This document shows positions 44,748 to 53,527 of a DNA stretch of 64,000 bases, piece after piece; position 1 is the first letter of the stretch; each line of letters opens with the position of its first letter. Location: assembly GCF_005938645.2 (NCBI RefSeq), contig NZ_CP042171.1, positions 1,550,001-1,614,000 of the forward strand, written 5' to 3'. A program made the position numbers and the translations under genes. This DNA is from Pedobacter sp. KBS0701 (lineage in GTDB: Bacteria > Bacteroidota > Bacteroidia > Sphingobacteriales > Sphingobacteriaceae). The notes under the pieces are model-generated. The model was given only the letters and a program-made list of their open reading frames with translations, did no database searches and was not told the origin of the DNA.

Positions 44748-44777
44748 ACCATACAAGTTTACATGTTCTTGTATGGT
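44748..44777. repeat. Inverted repeat ACCATACAAG/CTTGTATGGT
   Basis: Perfect 10-bp arms (44748-44757 and 44768-44777) with a 10-nt loop. The flanking text has a related ACCATATAAG at 44748-20. It is part of the same hairpin-rich intergenic block. There is no T-run. Confidence 0.6.
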
Positions 44778-44820
44778 GTGAAAGCTTAAAGGATTATTTT
44801 ATAAATCAGATGTTTTTAGG

Positions 44821-44877
44821 TGTCTAAGGTGGTTAATTAAACTGTGTAGTCTTTAATTTTTGCGACCACCTTAGACA
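44821..44877. repeat. Inverted repeat TGTCTAAGGTGGT/ACCACCTTAGACA
   Basis: Perfect 13-bp arms (44821-44833 and 44865-44877) separated by 31 nt. It lies 43 bp after the preceding inverted repeat, and the pair may be one composite intergenic element. Confidence 0.65.
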
Positions 44878-44944
44878 TCTTAGCTCAATGAGTTTTGCAG
44901 CATATAAAATCTTAAACCTAATACGTTAGAAAACGCATATAGGA

Positions 44945-44994
44945 CGTCATTCCTATTTTCCAGGCCACAGACCTGGTGGTTACTTATAATGACG
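44945..44994. repeat. Short REP-like hairpin with CGTCAT...ATGACG ends
   Basis: CGTCAT (44945-44950) and ATGACG (44989-44994) enclose an inner CCAGG/CCTGG stem (44960-44964 and 44972-44976), giving a two-tier hairpin of 50 bp. Confidence 0.55.
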
Positions 44995-45148
44995 ACCATT
45001 TATTGGATTCTGTCATTGATAACCTATCGAAGGGTTAGATTAAATAGGCCTTGGCAGGGCGTTTCGATACTTCGTCAAGCTCAGTAAAGGCTAAACTCAA
45101 CGTGACAATACGAATCGAATTTAACTTTTTGATACAGCTTCATTATGC

Positions 45149-45904
45149 TTAAAAAGCTTCGAGCTTCAAAATCTGTGCCTTATAAGCAGCAGGCAGAATC
45201 AGGTTTCTTAAAGGTTTGTTCACCTTAAGTTTCCTGCTTATTTTGTATAAAGTAAGCACTTGTTTAATGGTTTTTCCTTCCCCCAGTTTAAGTAATTCAT
45301 TCACTTTAAGCGGAACGATGAGTGCTTGTATTTTTCGCATTAACGAATATCTCAGAAAACCCAGGTGTTTTTTGTACTGATCAAAAAGATCATGAGAAAA
45401 ACGGCTATAAACTAAATTTTCCTGTAACTGTTGTTCATGCATCATTTTCCAGGCCTGAAAATTAGTAGGAAGTCCGTTTATTTCCATGCGGTGCCCAACT
45501 TGATAGAAAGTGGTAAATATTTCCTCTTTTTCTTTTAAAGTGAGTTTTCTTTCCAGCACTTCGAAAGCGCGGATGGAATAGCTAATCAGCATAAATAATA
45601 CATCCCGATAGGCCCAATCTGGAATTTTAGCACCTCTTCCAGCTTCAACATGCCGATGAATTATCGTAATCTGATCTATCGCTGCATGGGCTTCAGTTAA
45701 AGTAGAAAATACGATTTTCTGCGCATAACCAACCGTAGAAAACAGTCTTCCCAATGGATCTTTGGGCAGTTTACCGGTAAAATATAACCAATCAACAGCT
45801 TTATTCAGGCTAAACTCTGCTGCGGCACCAGCAAAAATAAAAAGAATAACATCCGTATTGCCCCATATTTTCCTTACGATGGAATGTTTATCTACAAAGT
45901 CCAT
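45149..45904 (-). CDS. MpaB/rubber-oxygenase-family protein (DUF2236)
   Basis: 251 residues. The family pattern is strong: FAGAAAEFSLNKAVDWL near the start, DPLGRLFSTVGYAQKIVFST with the conserved DPLGRL at about 51-56, and IHRHVEAGRGAKIPDWAYRD with conserved His. This is the oxygenase MpaB/latex-clearing-protein catalytic fold, in which a His ligates b-type heme. No signal peptide is seen. The physiological substrate in Bacteroidota is unknown. Its start overlaps the end of the membrane-protein gene by 13 bp, so the two are translationally coupled. Confidence 0.75.
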   Translation of the reverse strand: MDFVDKHSIVRKIWGNTDVILFIFAGAAAEFSLNKAVDWLYFTGKLPKDPLGRLFSTVGYAQKIVFSTLTEAHAAIDQITIIHRHVEAGRGAKIPDWAYRDVLFMLISYSIRAFEVLERKLTLKEKEEIFTTFYQVGHRMEINGLPTNFQAWKMMHEQQLQENLVYSRFSHDLFDQYKKHLGFLRYSLMRKIQALIVPLKVNELLKLGEGKTIKQVLTLYKISRKLKVNKPLRNLILPAAYKAQILKLEAF

Positions 45905-46398
45905 AAGCCGTAGTTTTCTTCTAATTTTTCAATTTTTTTAATCTTGGAAAAGCATAATGTCAATGGGATAATTCCAATAATGCCAAAAGAGCAATCGATC
46001 ATTTGCCAAAATACCGGGATCTGACGGATATTTCCCGCAATTATAGCCAATGGTATAATCGCAATACAACAGATCATACCAAAATCGATCACCCATTTGT
46101 TTTTGACAGGATCTTTTAAAGGCCCGATAAAAAGCACGGCCAACATCAGATGAGCAAAAGCCAGCCAATCGGTCCCATAACTCAAAAACGTATAATACAG
46201 ATTGGTTGTTTTAATTGCCTGATAAACCGTTCTAAGCCAGTTTTTAAGGCTAATTGGATATGTTTCACTGTGTTTAACCAAATAAGCTATTTCGGTTTCT
46301 AAAGGAAAAGCGGTTAATCCGCTTATCACTAATCCTGCAATAATTGTACAGATACATATTTTGACGTGTAGCCTTAGTTTTTGTTCTTCCGTATTCAT
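45892..46398 (-). CDS. Four-helix membrane protein coupled to the MpaB-like gene
   Basis: 168 residues with hydrophobic helices at about 13-33, 68-90, 103-122 and 130-150. The family is not recognised. Its C-terminus is charged (KIKKIEKLEENYG). It overlaps the downstream MpaB-like oxygenase gene by 13 bp. A partner role such as membrane tethering or electron supply is possible but unproven. Confidence 0.65.
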   Translation of the reverse strand: MNTEEQKLRLHVKICICTIIAGLVISGLTAFPLETEIAYLVKHSETYPISLKNWLRTVYQAIKTTNLYYTFLSYGTDWLAFAHLMLAVLFIGPLKDPVKNKWVIDFGMICCIAIIPLAIIAGNIRQIPVFWQMIDCSFGIIGIIPLTLCFSKIKKIEKLEENYGLWTL

Positions 46399-46675
46399 CG
46401 CTTGCCGGTTAAATAATGTTGATTTGCCAGTAATTATAGACCTGCTGATAATACAATAAAATCCAAAGACGAAACTTTATACTAAAATATTGAGGGGTTT
46501 GTAATTCTGATGAAATAAATTGCTTCATATTTCTATTTTTTGGAAAGCGCTTTGTTTTTCAAAGTAAGTGCTAAAAATTGAACATTCCAAAAAAAGTTGA
46601 AGATTTTGATAAGAATCTCGTTTCGATTATTAATATTTCTTTAAAGGTCTACTGCAGACATCTTTCGTTCATAAT

Positions 46676-46742
46676 CGTCACCCTGAATTTATTTCAGGGT
46701 CTAGTATAGCAGGAAAGATGCTGAAATAAATTCAGCATGACG
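46676..46742. repeat. REP-like hairpin with 15-bp perfect inner arms
   Basis: Outer CGTCA (46676-46680) and TGACG (46738-46742). Inner CTGAATTTATTTCAG (46683-46697) is the exact complement of CTGAAATAAATTCAG (46721-46735). It lies in the 847-bp non-coding region 46399-47245, which also holds the hairpin at 46929-46953 and a small ACTGCT/AGCAGT hairpin at 46982-46996. No gene is recognised there. Confidence 0.65.
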
Positions 46743-46928
46743 GTCGCGTTTGTTGCATAGGCTTAAAATTAGTCAGTATAAATAAATATTAACCGAACTG
46801 AGGTTAAAAGAATTTTTTTGTCTTGCATTTAGATTAGAAATGAGGGAGCCAGTTGTGCTTAAAGATTGTGGAATAGTTGGTTATTTACCATGGGTTTGCA
46901 CAAATACTGTACGTTTTAAAAAGCAAAG

Positions 46929-46953
46929 GCGCCAGCATCGCGCTGGCGCTTTT
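46929..46953 (+). terminator. Strong GC-rich hairpin plus T-run, orphan terminator
   Basis: GCGCCAGC (46929-46936), loop ATCGC, GCTGGCGC (46942-46949), then TTTT. It is a good intrinsic terminator, yet no gene ends just upstream on the plus strand (the nearest genes upstream are on the minus strand). It may end a small RNA transcribed from within 46800-46928; no confident promoter was found. Confidence 0.65.
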
Positions 46954-47157
46954 GTTATCATTAACTAAACTAAATAAACGCACTGCTCCTAGCAGTTCCT
47001 TCATTTGTTAAACAAATATCCCTTTGATTGACAATTAAAACGAAGGCGGTTAATAAATACGGAAAATGTCCTGCTGGATAGGTTTTGACGGAATTTAATT
47101 TTGTTTGTATTTTTAATGATACTTTTTAATGAAATTTTGTTCTTTTTTTTGTGATCT

Positions 47158-47192
47158 GTATAAGGGTTAATAGGAGAGTATTCATATATTTG
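47158..47192 (+). promoter_or_regulatory. Candidate promoter for the Lrp/AsnC gene
   Basis: TTTG (47158-47161), 23-bp spacer, TATATTTG (47185-47192). The -7 box is perfect; the spacer is at the long end. It lies 54 bp before the ATG at 47246. Confidence 0.4.
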
Positions 47193-47245
47193 GGTATTCA
47201 TTATAAACTAAGCCTAGAAAAGAAATAAATAGACTAACCACTATA

Positions 47246-47713
47246 ATGGAATTATACACCCCTGACCAAACAGACAGAGATATTTTAACACTTTTACAAA
47301 AAGATGCAAGACTGACCTATAAAGAACTTGCAGCTATACTACATCTTTCAAAATCTCCGATTCAGGAACGCGTAAAACGCCTGGAACGTTTAGGATTCAT
47401 TTCTTCTGTAGTGGCATTAATTGATCCCAATAAATTCGACAACTGTATGATCTGCTACTTGCAGGTTCAGCTTACCAATCATTCTGTTAATACCTTTAAG
47501 GTATTTCAGCAGGAGGTAAACAAACTGGATGAAGTACTGGAATGTTACCACACTACAGGTGGCTTCGATTTTATGCTCAAGGTTGTTGCCAGAAATATGA
47601 TCGCTTATAATGATTTTCTAACCAATAAATTGGGGCGTTTGGATAATATAGGTACCCTTAATAGTTCACTAGTAATTACACAGGCCAAGCGCGAAACTGC
47701 TCTGCCTGTTTAG
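47246..47713 (+). CDS. Lrp/AsnC-family transcriptional regulator
   Basis: 155 residues. The N-terminal winged HTH is at about 5-60 (DILTLLQKDARLTYKELAAI, with the recognition helix in SKSPIQERVKRLERLG). The C-terminal RAM (ACT-like) ligand-binding domain is at about 65-150 (ECYHTTGGFDFMLKVVA, containing the usual G-x-x-D-x-x-L). Such regulators sense amino acids and often control a neighbouring transporter or catabolic gene. The next gene is convergent, so the target is not evident. Confidence 0.92.
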   Translation: MELYTPDQTDRDILTLLQKDARLTYKELAAILHLSKSPIQERVKRLERLGFISSVVALIDPNKFDNCMICYLQVQLTNHSVNTFKVFQQEVNKLDEVLECYHTTGGFDFMLKVVARNMIAYNDFLTNKLGRLDNIGTLNSSLVITQAKRETALPV

Positions 47714-47752
47714 GGCTTAAAATAATGTATTTAATTGATAATCCCTAACCAA

Positions 47753-49024
47753 TCAACTTAATGTAAACTTGATCGAAAACTGTGTTTCGTTAGGTTTTAT
47801 TGTTTTTAGCGAGAAATCAAAGCCATGGTTTAAAAGAATTTCACGCACTAAGGTCAGTCCAATTCCTTGTCCATCTTTTTTAGTGCTGAAGAATGGGCTG
47901 AATAGCTGTTCAGTATCTAGTTGAGAGATTCCCTTTCCGGTATCTGATATCGTGAGCATTTGTTTAGACTGATTCAGCGTTAATGTAATTTTTCCTGTAT
48001 TTTCGATGGCTTCAATTGCATTTTTAACAATATTGATCAGTGCCTGTTCCATTTGTTCAACATCGGCCGAGATAAAATAGCTTTCATGGGTGCCTTCGAA
48101 ATCAATTTTGATATTTTTTTCGTTTGCCTGAAAATACATAAGTTGGGTAACCGATTTTATCAGCTCAACCAGGTTTATTCTTTTTCTGTTTGCCGCTGGT
48201 AGTTTAACCAGATCCGCAAAGTTGCGCATAAAAATATTTAAGTTCTGATTCCTGTCTGCAGCAATCTTTAACGCATTTTTTAAGGAATAGTCCTGTTCGT
48301 TTAGCCACAGGTTTTGTTGTGATAGCGCGGTATTGATGATCGAATTTACTGGTCCAACCGTATTGTTTACTTCGTGTGCCATCATTCGGATCACTTTACT
48401 GTACACACCTTTCTCTGCCGCAAAAATTTCGGCGGTTACTTCTTCCATCATGATAAAAATACGCTCAAAACCCCGGTCAATAAATCTTGATTTCTGGATC
48501 TTATAGGTATGCAGCCCGTTAACGCGTACTACTTTAGAACTGCCTGTTTTTATTTCATGTATTTGTTTTTCAAGCAGATACTGGTTGTCTGTTAAAATTT
48601 CAGTCGCTTTTGGGTTAATCTGTTTAACCTGCTTATCGTAATCTAATATAATAATGCCGGTAGGAGAGGTCTGAATCAGTTTTTCGAGAAAAAAGTGCTG
48701 TTCCTGTTGTTTGGTCCGTTCGGTTCTAAGTTCATCGATCATCCGGTTGTAAACATCTACCAGTTCATCTACTTCTTTTTTGCCGGTAGATAGAAATTTA
48801 ACATTAAAATCTTTATCCTTTATTGCCGAAACACCCTGCCTCAAAGAGGTAAGGGGCGCAATCAACTGTTTGTATAAACTCAGCGAAATCAATATAGAAA
48901 TGATAATAAGTAGCTCAGCAAGCAAGAAAATAAGCTTATTTTCTTTAAAAATGAAGTAGCTCATCACCAGACAAATCAGGTGGAGCAGCACTAAAAAGAG
49001 GATATATTTAGTCTTCAGTTTCAT
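47753..49024 (-). CDS. NtrB-type membrane sensor histidine kinase of the efflux operon
   Basis: 423 residues from the ATG at 49022-49024; an upstream in-frame start at 49066 would place extra residues inside the preceding gene. Two membrane helices are at about 5-24 and 30-50. A HAMP-like linker (LTSLRQGVSAIKDKDF), a PAS domain (about 115-205), a phospho-acceptor block MAHEVNNTVGPVNSI and a HATPase_c domain (NIVKNAIEAI, DTGKGIS, GQGIGLTLVREI) follow. It has almost no periplasmic loop, so it probably senses the membrane or a cytoplasmic signal. It overlaps the regulator gene by 17 bp and phosphorylates it, by family. Confidence 0.9.
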   Translation of the reverse strand: MKLKTKYILFLVLLHLICLVMSYFIFKENKLIFLLAELLIIISILISLSLYKQLIAPLTSLRQGVSAIKDKDFNVKFLSTGKKEVDELVDVYNRMIDELRTERTKQQEQHFFLEKLIQTSPTGIIILDYDKQVKQINPKATEILTDNQYLLEKQIHEIKTGSSKVVRVNGLHTYKIQKSRFIDRGFERIFIMMEEVTAEIFAAEKGVYSKVIRMMAHEVNNTVGPVNSIINTALSQQNLWLNEQDYSLKNALKIAADRNQNLNIFMRNFADLVKLPAANRKRINLVELIKSVTQLMYFQANEKNIKIDFEGTHESYFISADVEQMEQALINIVKNAIEAIENTGKITLTLNQSKQMLTISDTGKGISQLDTEQLFSPFFSTKKDGQGIGLTLVREILLNHGFDFSLKTIKPNETQFSIKFTLS

Positions 49025-50381
49025 TAAAAGGGATTTGATATTTTTCCAACCGGCGGTAAAGTGCATTTCGGGTAATGCCCAAAGATGCAGCGGCTTTTGT
49101 AATCCTGTTTTTATGGAAACTCATGGCTTGTTTAACCATCTCAGCTTCCATCTGGTCTAAAGTCATCGTGCCAACGCCAGGCAATTTTACTTTTTCGTTC
49201 CTTAAAGGAGATAAATTCAGTTGAGATTGAAATTCATCTATTCCCAATTCATTTTTATGGCTGATCAATATTGTTCGCTCTACCAGGTTTTTTAACTGCC
49301 TGATATTTCCTGGCAAGGCCAGTTGTTGCAACCAGCGCATTGCCGCTGAGGAGATGGATAAATCCGGACGGTTATAAATCTCTTTCATGTTGTTAATGAA
49401 GAAATTTACAAGTAATGGAATATCTGATGAACGTTCTCTTAAAGCAGGCAGATGAATGGTAATTAAATTGATCCGGTACAATAAATCTTCTCTGAACAGA
49501 CCTGCAGCCACCATTTCGTTCAGGTTCTTATTGGTGGCGCAAACTACCCTGGTATCAACTATTTTAGTGCGGCTGCTACCCAAAACCTCGTAAGTTCTGT
49601 CTTGCAGTACCCTTAATAGTTTTACCTGACTCGAAGCTTCAAGATCGCCAATTTCATCCAGAAATATAGTGCCCTTGTTTGCCATTTCAAAACGGCCGGT
49701 TCTGTCAAAACGGGCATCGGTAAACGCACCCCGGACATGGCCAAACATTTCACTCTCAAATAAAGAGGAAGAAATGCCGCCCAGGTTTACTTTTACAAAT
49801 GGCTTGCTCATGCGGTTGCTGTTTTCGTGGATGGCTTCTGCAATCAGCTCTTTTCCCGTTCCACTTTCACCTGTAATCAGAATGGAGGCATTGGTAGATG
49901 CTACACGTCCAATGGTTTCGAGAATGGCCAGCAAACCCGGATCTTCCCCAATAATCTGCTTAAAATTATACTTTTTATCGAGCTCTTTTCGGCTTCGCGA
50001 TAGTGTTTTTTTGCCGTTTAACTGTAGTAACGTTTCTACCGACTGTAGTACATAGTCATTATTCCATGGTTTATTGATAAAATCGTTTGCGCCCAGTTTC
50101 ATTCCCTGCACCGCAAGTTCGATGCTCGCCCAGCCAGTGATCAATATTATAGGTAAAGCAGCATCGAAATTCCTGATTTTTTTGAGCAGATCCATACCTT
50201 CTTTGCCCGAAGTACCAATAGAAAAGTTCAGATCTAAAATAATAAGTTCAGGCTTTTGGGTTTTTACCACCTCAAAAGCCTGAACAGGACTATCTGTACT
50301 CACAATTTCATTTCCTGTGTTTTTTAAAAGAAGCGAAAGCGAAGTACGTACAGCTATATCGTCATCAACAATTAATATCAT
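49008..50381 (-). CDS. NtrC-family sigma-54-dependent response regulator
   Basis: 457 residues. The receiver domain (1-120) has VDDD at 5-8, phospho-acceptor Asp in LIILDLNF and Lys in INKPW. The AAA+ sigma-54 activator domain is at about 145-375: Walker A GESGTGKE, GAFTDA loop, Walker B FLDEIGD. The Fis-type HTH is at about 415-452 (KAAASLGITRNALYRRLEKY). The sigma-54 contact loop reads GAFTDA rather than GAFTGA, a Gly-to-Asp change at a key position. The gene is the sixth of seven in the efflux operon, whose upstream region carries a matching sigma-54 promoter. Confidence 0.93.
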   Translation of the reverse strand: MILIVDDDIAVRTSLSLLLKNTGNEIVSTDSPVQAFEVVKTQKPELIILDLNFSIGTSGKEGMDLLKKIRNFDAALPIILITGWASIELAVQGMKLGANDFINKPWNNDYVLQSVETLLQLNGKKTLSRSRKELDKKYNFKQIIGEDPGLLAILETIGRVASTNASILITGESGTGKELIAEAIHENSNRMSKPFVKVNLGGISSSLFESEMFGHVRGAFTDARFDRTGRFEMANKGTIFLDEIGDLEASSQVKLLRVLQDRTYEVLGSSRTKIVDTRVVCATNKNLNEMVAAGLFREDLLYRINLITIHLPALRERSSDIPLLVNFFINNMKEIYNRPDLSISSAAMRWLQQLALPGNIRQLKNLVERTILISHKNELGIDEFQSQLNLSPLRNEKVKLPGVGTMTLDQMEAEMVKQAMSFHKNRITKAAASLGITRNALYRRLEKYQIPFNETED

Positions 50382-50401
50382 ATATACGAAGTTAAGATAA
50401 G

Positions 50402-51583
50402 TTATTCTTCATGCAATGCAATAGCAGGGTGGATGCTGGCCGCCTGTTTACCGGGATATAACGAACAGAACAAAACCAGTAAATAAATGAATGCCACCGA
50501 TAAAAGCATCGCAATGATGTAAACACCTGCGGGAACATTAAAAACACTGAGTAATGGAAATTGGATTGCAAAGAAACAACCAACCAGTAACGACATAGTA
50601 GCCAATATGATCGCTTCCATCACCAATTGATAAGAAACAGTTCGGCCGCTTGCACCGATAGCCCTGCGCAATCCGATTTCTCCCTTCCTTTTATTGATGT
50701 TATACCACAATACCCCAAATAAACCCAATGCAACATTAATAATCAGAAAACTGGCGATAATGATAAAAATAACCATTGGGATAATGGTTTGCTTATTTCT
50801 CTTATCGCGCATTTCATCCAGATGTTGTATTTCCACCGCGTTATGTGTAGAGGTTGCCATAAATTTATACAACTTACTTTCGAAAGTGGCGTCTGCACTT
50901 TCGCGTACTTTAATTAAAACCGTACCAGTCCATTTTAAGTAACCAGTATCTAAAGGGCTGAACAAAGCATTATTACCAGGCTGGAAATCGCCGTTCGCTT
51001 TAATATCAGCTACTACGCCAATAACCTTTAATTTGTTTTTGTCATCAAAATCGCCAATAAATTTTCCTGTTGCTTTTTGCTTTCCAAACATCTCATTTTT
51101 TAAGGTTTCATTAATAATAACCCCTTTGTCTTTGCTTACCGCATCTTCCGGCAAAAACCACCTGCCCTCTAGTAAAGCAACGTTCCATACTTTCTGATAA
51201 TCATTGCCCACCATGTAGTTGCTCACACGATCGTATTTTCGCCTGTTATGCGTAAGTCCTGTGCTCATAAAACTATCAGAATAGGGATAATTAGAACTTG
51301 AAAGGGAGATACTTTCGATCTGCGGCATGGCTTTTAATGACTTAGTGAGATTATCATAAAAAGTAATCAGCGAATCGCGGTTTTTGGTAAGCTGGCCATT
51401 ACCATAGGCAACCGACCAAACGCTTTTATAATCGAAACCAAGTGGTTTGCTATAATTCTGGTAATAATAAGTGAGGTAAGAAAAAACCGCAAATATCACC
51501 AGAAAGGAAATCAGGATTTCGGAAAGGAAAAGAAAATTCTGTTTCCTTTTATTCCATATCAATTTAAATAGGTGTATAAACAT
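50402..51583 (-). CDS. FtsX/MacB-type ABC permease, second of two
   Basis: 393 residues. A membrane helix at about 17-40 is followed by a large periplasmic MacB_PCD-like domain at about 45-260. An FtsX domain with three helices is at about 270-385, including RKGEIGLRRAIGAS before the last helices. It forms a heterodimeric permease with the preceding gene, 10 bp away. Such MacB-like permeases do not transport through the membrane; they drive periplasmic export via MFP and TolC by mechanotransmission. Confidence 0.9.
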   Translation of the reverse strand: MFIHLFKLIWNKRKQNFLFLSEILISFLVIFAVFSYLTYYYQNYSKPLGFDYKSVWSVAYGNGQLTKNRDSLITFYDNLTKSLKAMPQIESISLSSSNYPYSDSFMSTGLTHNRRKYDRVSNYMVGNDYQKVWNVALLEGRWFLPEDAVSKDKGVIINETLKNEMFGKQKATGKFIGDFDDKNKLKVIGVVADIKANGDFQPGNNALFSPLDTGYLKWTGTVLIKVRESADATFESKLYKFMATSTHNAVEIQHLDEMRDKRNKQTIIPMVIFIIIASFLIINVALGLFGVLWYNINKRKGEIGLRRAIGASGRTVSYQLVMEAIILATMSLLVGCFFAIQFPLLSVFNVPAGVYIIAMLLSVAFIYLLVLFCSLYPGKQAASIHPAIALHEE

Positions 51584-51593
51584 AATAATATCT

Positions 51594-52826
51594 TTAGGCT
51601 TTAAGGGCTTTAACTACATTCAATTTCGACATGCGCCAGGCTGGATAAACACCAGAAATGAGTCCGAAAAATACGCAGGCAAGGAAACTATAGAACAATA
51701 CTGCGAAATTCATTGTAAGGCGCATGTTGGAAAGAAAATCGGATTCATTAATAAGTGCAATCACAATAAGCGAAAGGATGATGCCGATAAATCCACCAAG
51801 AAAGGTAAGGATCATATTTTCTACAATAAACTGGTAAACCAATGTTTTCGAAGAGGCACCAAAGGCTTTACGGACGCCAATTTCAGACGAACGTTCCATA
51901 ATTCTGGTAATGTTGATGTTAACCAGGTTGATGGTTGGCAGTAGCAAGAAAAGCAGTATAAACCCGCCGGCCAAAATAATTACCTTTGCAACTGCACCAT
52001 TTGTAGAGTCGCCTCCAATTCTTCTGCTAACGCTGGTAAAAAACGGATCAGCATTACAGTACAGTTTATCAAAATCTTTTGGAATAGGCACTTTCTTTAT
52101 CATCTGCTTAAATTCCTTTTCTAATTTAGGAATATCGGCCTTACTTTTTGCGAGCAGAACTGCATTGTAAGCGCCCATTACATCAGTGTTGTTGCGATTT
52201 TCTTTTGCAATACTGTAAGGTAAATACATATCGCCATTAAAATTCCGGACTGTTTCTGATACATTTTCAACTACCCCAATAACCCTGTAATTGATGTTGT
52301 CTGCAGAAATAAATTTACCCACAACAAATTTTTCATCACCAAAATAGGCTTCCTTTGTTTCTTTCGAAATTACCGCAACCAATTCTGCATTATCGATTTC
52401 CTTCTGTGAAAAGGCTTTTCCTTCCAGAAATTTATATTCCAGTACATTCCAGTAATCTGCATTGGTGTATTGATAGCCTATAACCAGTTTTTTATTGTTT
52501 ACATAAGCATTAGATGATTTGGAACCCGAGGTAATGGCCATTTTTTGCAGGTTTTTTAATGTGGCTACATAATGTTCCAAAAAATAAACGGAAACATTAC
52601 TGCTGTTCATCCAACCTTCTTTAGAATTTTTGATTTCAATCCTTTCTATATATAATGAACGTTCTCTTTTATAATCGGGGTAATCCGGACTGATCATTTT
52701 ATCAGCCAGTGCCGTAACCACCATCAAAATGGTGAGCGTAAAGCTGATCCCGAACAGGCTGATGAAAGTGAAGAATTTTCTCCGTTTCAATACAGCCAAG
52801 GCTATTTTAAAGTAGTTTTTTAGCAT
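51594..52826 (-). CDS. FtsX/MacB-type ABC permease, first of two
   Basis: 410 residues. The N-terminal helix is at about 17-42, the periplasmic MacB_PCD domain about 45-280 and the FtsX domain about 285-400, with ERSSEIGVRKAFGAS in the cytoplasmic loop. It is the partner of the next permease. It follows the ABC ATPase by 9 bp, so the three form one transporter core. Confidence 0.9.
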   Translation of the reverse strand: MLKNYFKIALAVLKRRKFFTFISLFGISFTLTILMVVTALADKMISPDYPDYKRERSLYIERIEIKNSKEGWMNSSNVSVYFLEHYVATLKNLQKMAITSGSKSSNAYVNNKKLVIGYQYTNADYWNVLEYKFLEGKAFSQKEIDNAELVAVISKETKEAYFGDEKFVVGKFISADNINYRVIGVVENVSETVRNFNGDMYLPYSIAKENRNNTDVMGAYNAVLLAKSKADIPKLEKEFKQMIKKVPIPKDFDKLYCNADPFFTSVSRRIGGDSTNGAVAKVIILAGGFILLFLLLPTINLVNINITRIMERSSEIGVRKAFGASSKTLVYQFIVENMILTFLGGFIGIILSLIVIALINESDFLSNMRLTMNFAVLFYSFLACVFFGLISGVYPAWRMSKLNVVKALKA

Positions 52827-52835
52827 AACTTCGGA

Positions 52836-53501
52836 TTATTGAACTTGTGAACCATCAAACAGACGCACCAGGCGGTGTGTTTTATGTGCCATACTTTCAT
52901 CATGCGTTACCATAACAATGGTGGTGCCTTCATTTTTATTCAGGTTGATCAGGATATCCATAATCTCATTTCCCATGGCACTATCTAGATTTCCGGTGGG
53001 TTCATCGGCTAAAATAATCTGTGGATTGCCAACTATAGCCCTTGCAATGGCCACACGCTGCCGCTGACCGCCCGAAAGCTGCGTGGGGAAATGTTTTAAG
53101 CGGTTGCTTAACCCAACTTTTTCTAAAGCTGCAGTAGCAAGTACTTTTCTTTCTTTGGCCGATGAAGTACGGTACAATAGGGGTAATTCTACATTGTCCA
53201 GTACCCTAAGGTCATTGATAAGGTGATAACTTTGAAAGATAAAACCCAGTTTTTGATTTCTGAATTTTGCCAGTTTCTGATCTGAAAACCGGCTGATATC
53301 CTGTTCGTCGATTTCAATGTTTCCTTTTGATGGCTCATCCAGTAAACCCATGATATTCAGGAGCGTACTTTTACCACAGCCCGATGGCCCCATGATCGAA
53401 AGAAACTCACCTTTGGCAATATCCAGGCTGATTCCGTTGATGGCAAGTGTTTCTACCGTATCGGTCCGGTAAACTTTTTCAATGTTTTGTAAGCGAATCA
53501 T
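52836..53501 (-). CDS. ABC transporter ATP-binding subunit (LolD/MacB-like)
   Basis: 221 residues. Walker A is GPSGCGKST (about 38-46), the signature LSGGQRQRVAIARA (about 142-155), Walker B ILADEPTGNLD, and the H-loop Thr-His in MVTHDES. It belongs to the LolD/FtsE/MacB group that energises FtsX-type permeases. It sits 26 bp after the TolC-like gene in the operon. Confidence 0.93.
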   Translation of the reverse strand: MIRLQNIEKVYRTDTVETLAINGISLDIAKGEFLSIMGPSGCGKSTLLNIMGLLDEPSKGNIEIDEQDISRFSDQKLAKFRNQKLGFIFQSYHLINDLRVLDNVELPLLYRTSSAKERKVLATAALEKVGLSNRLKHFPTQLSGGQRQRVAIARAIVGNPQIILADEPTGNLDSAMGNEIMDILINLNKNEGTTIVMVTHDESMAHKTHRLVRLFDGSQVQ

Positions 53502-53527
53502 AATGTATAATTAGTAATTAAGATTTA

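Noticed and set aside
46841..46969. 42-codon plus-strand ORF running through the orphan terminator
   Set aside because: The frame crosses a strong intrinsic terminator stem, so it is unlikely to be coding.
47001..47201. 66-codon minus-strand ORF before the Lrp gene
   Set aside because: The product is a low-complexity Asn/Lys/Ile-rich sequence typical of chance translation of AT-rich DNA, with no motif, and it overlaps the likely Lrp promoter region.
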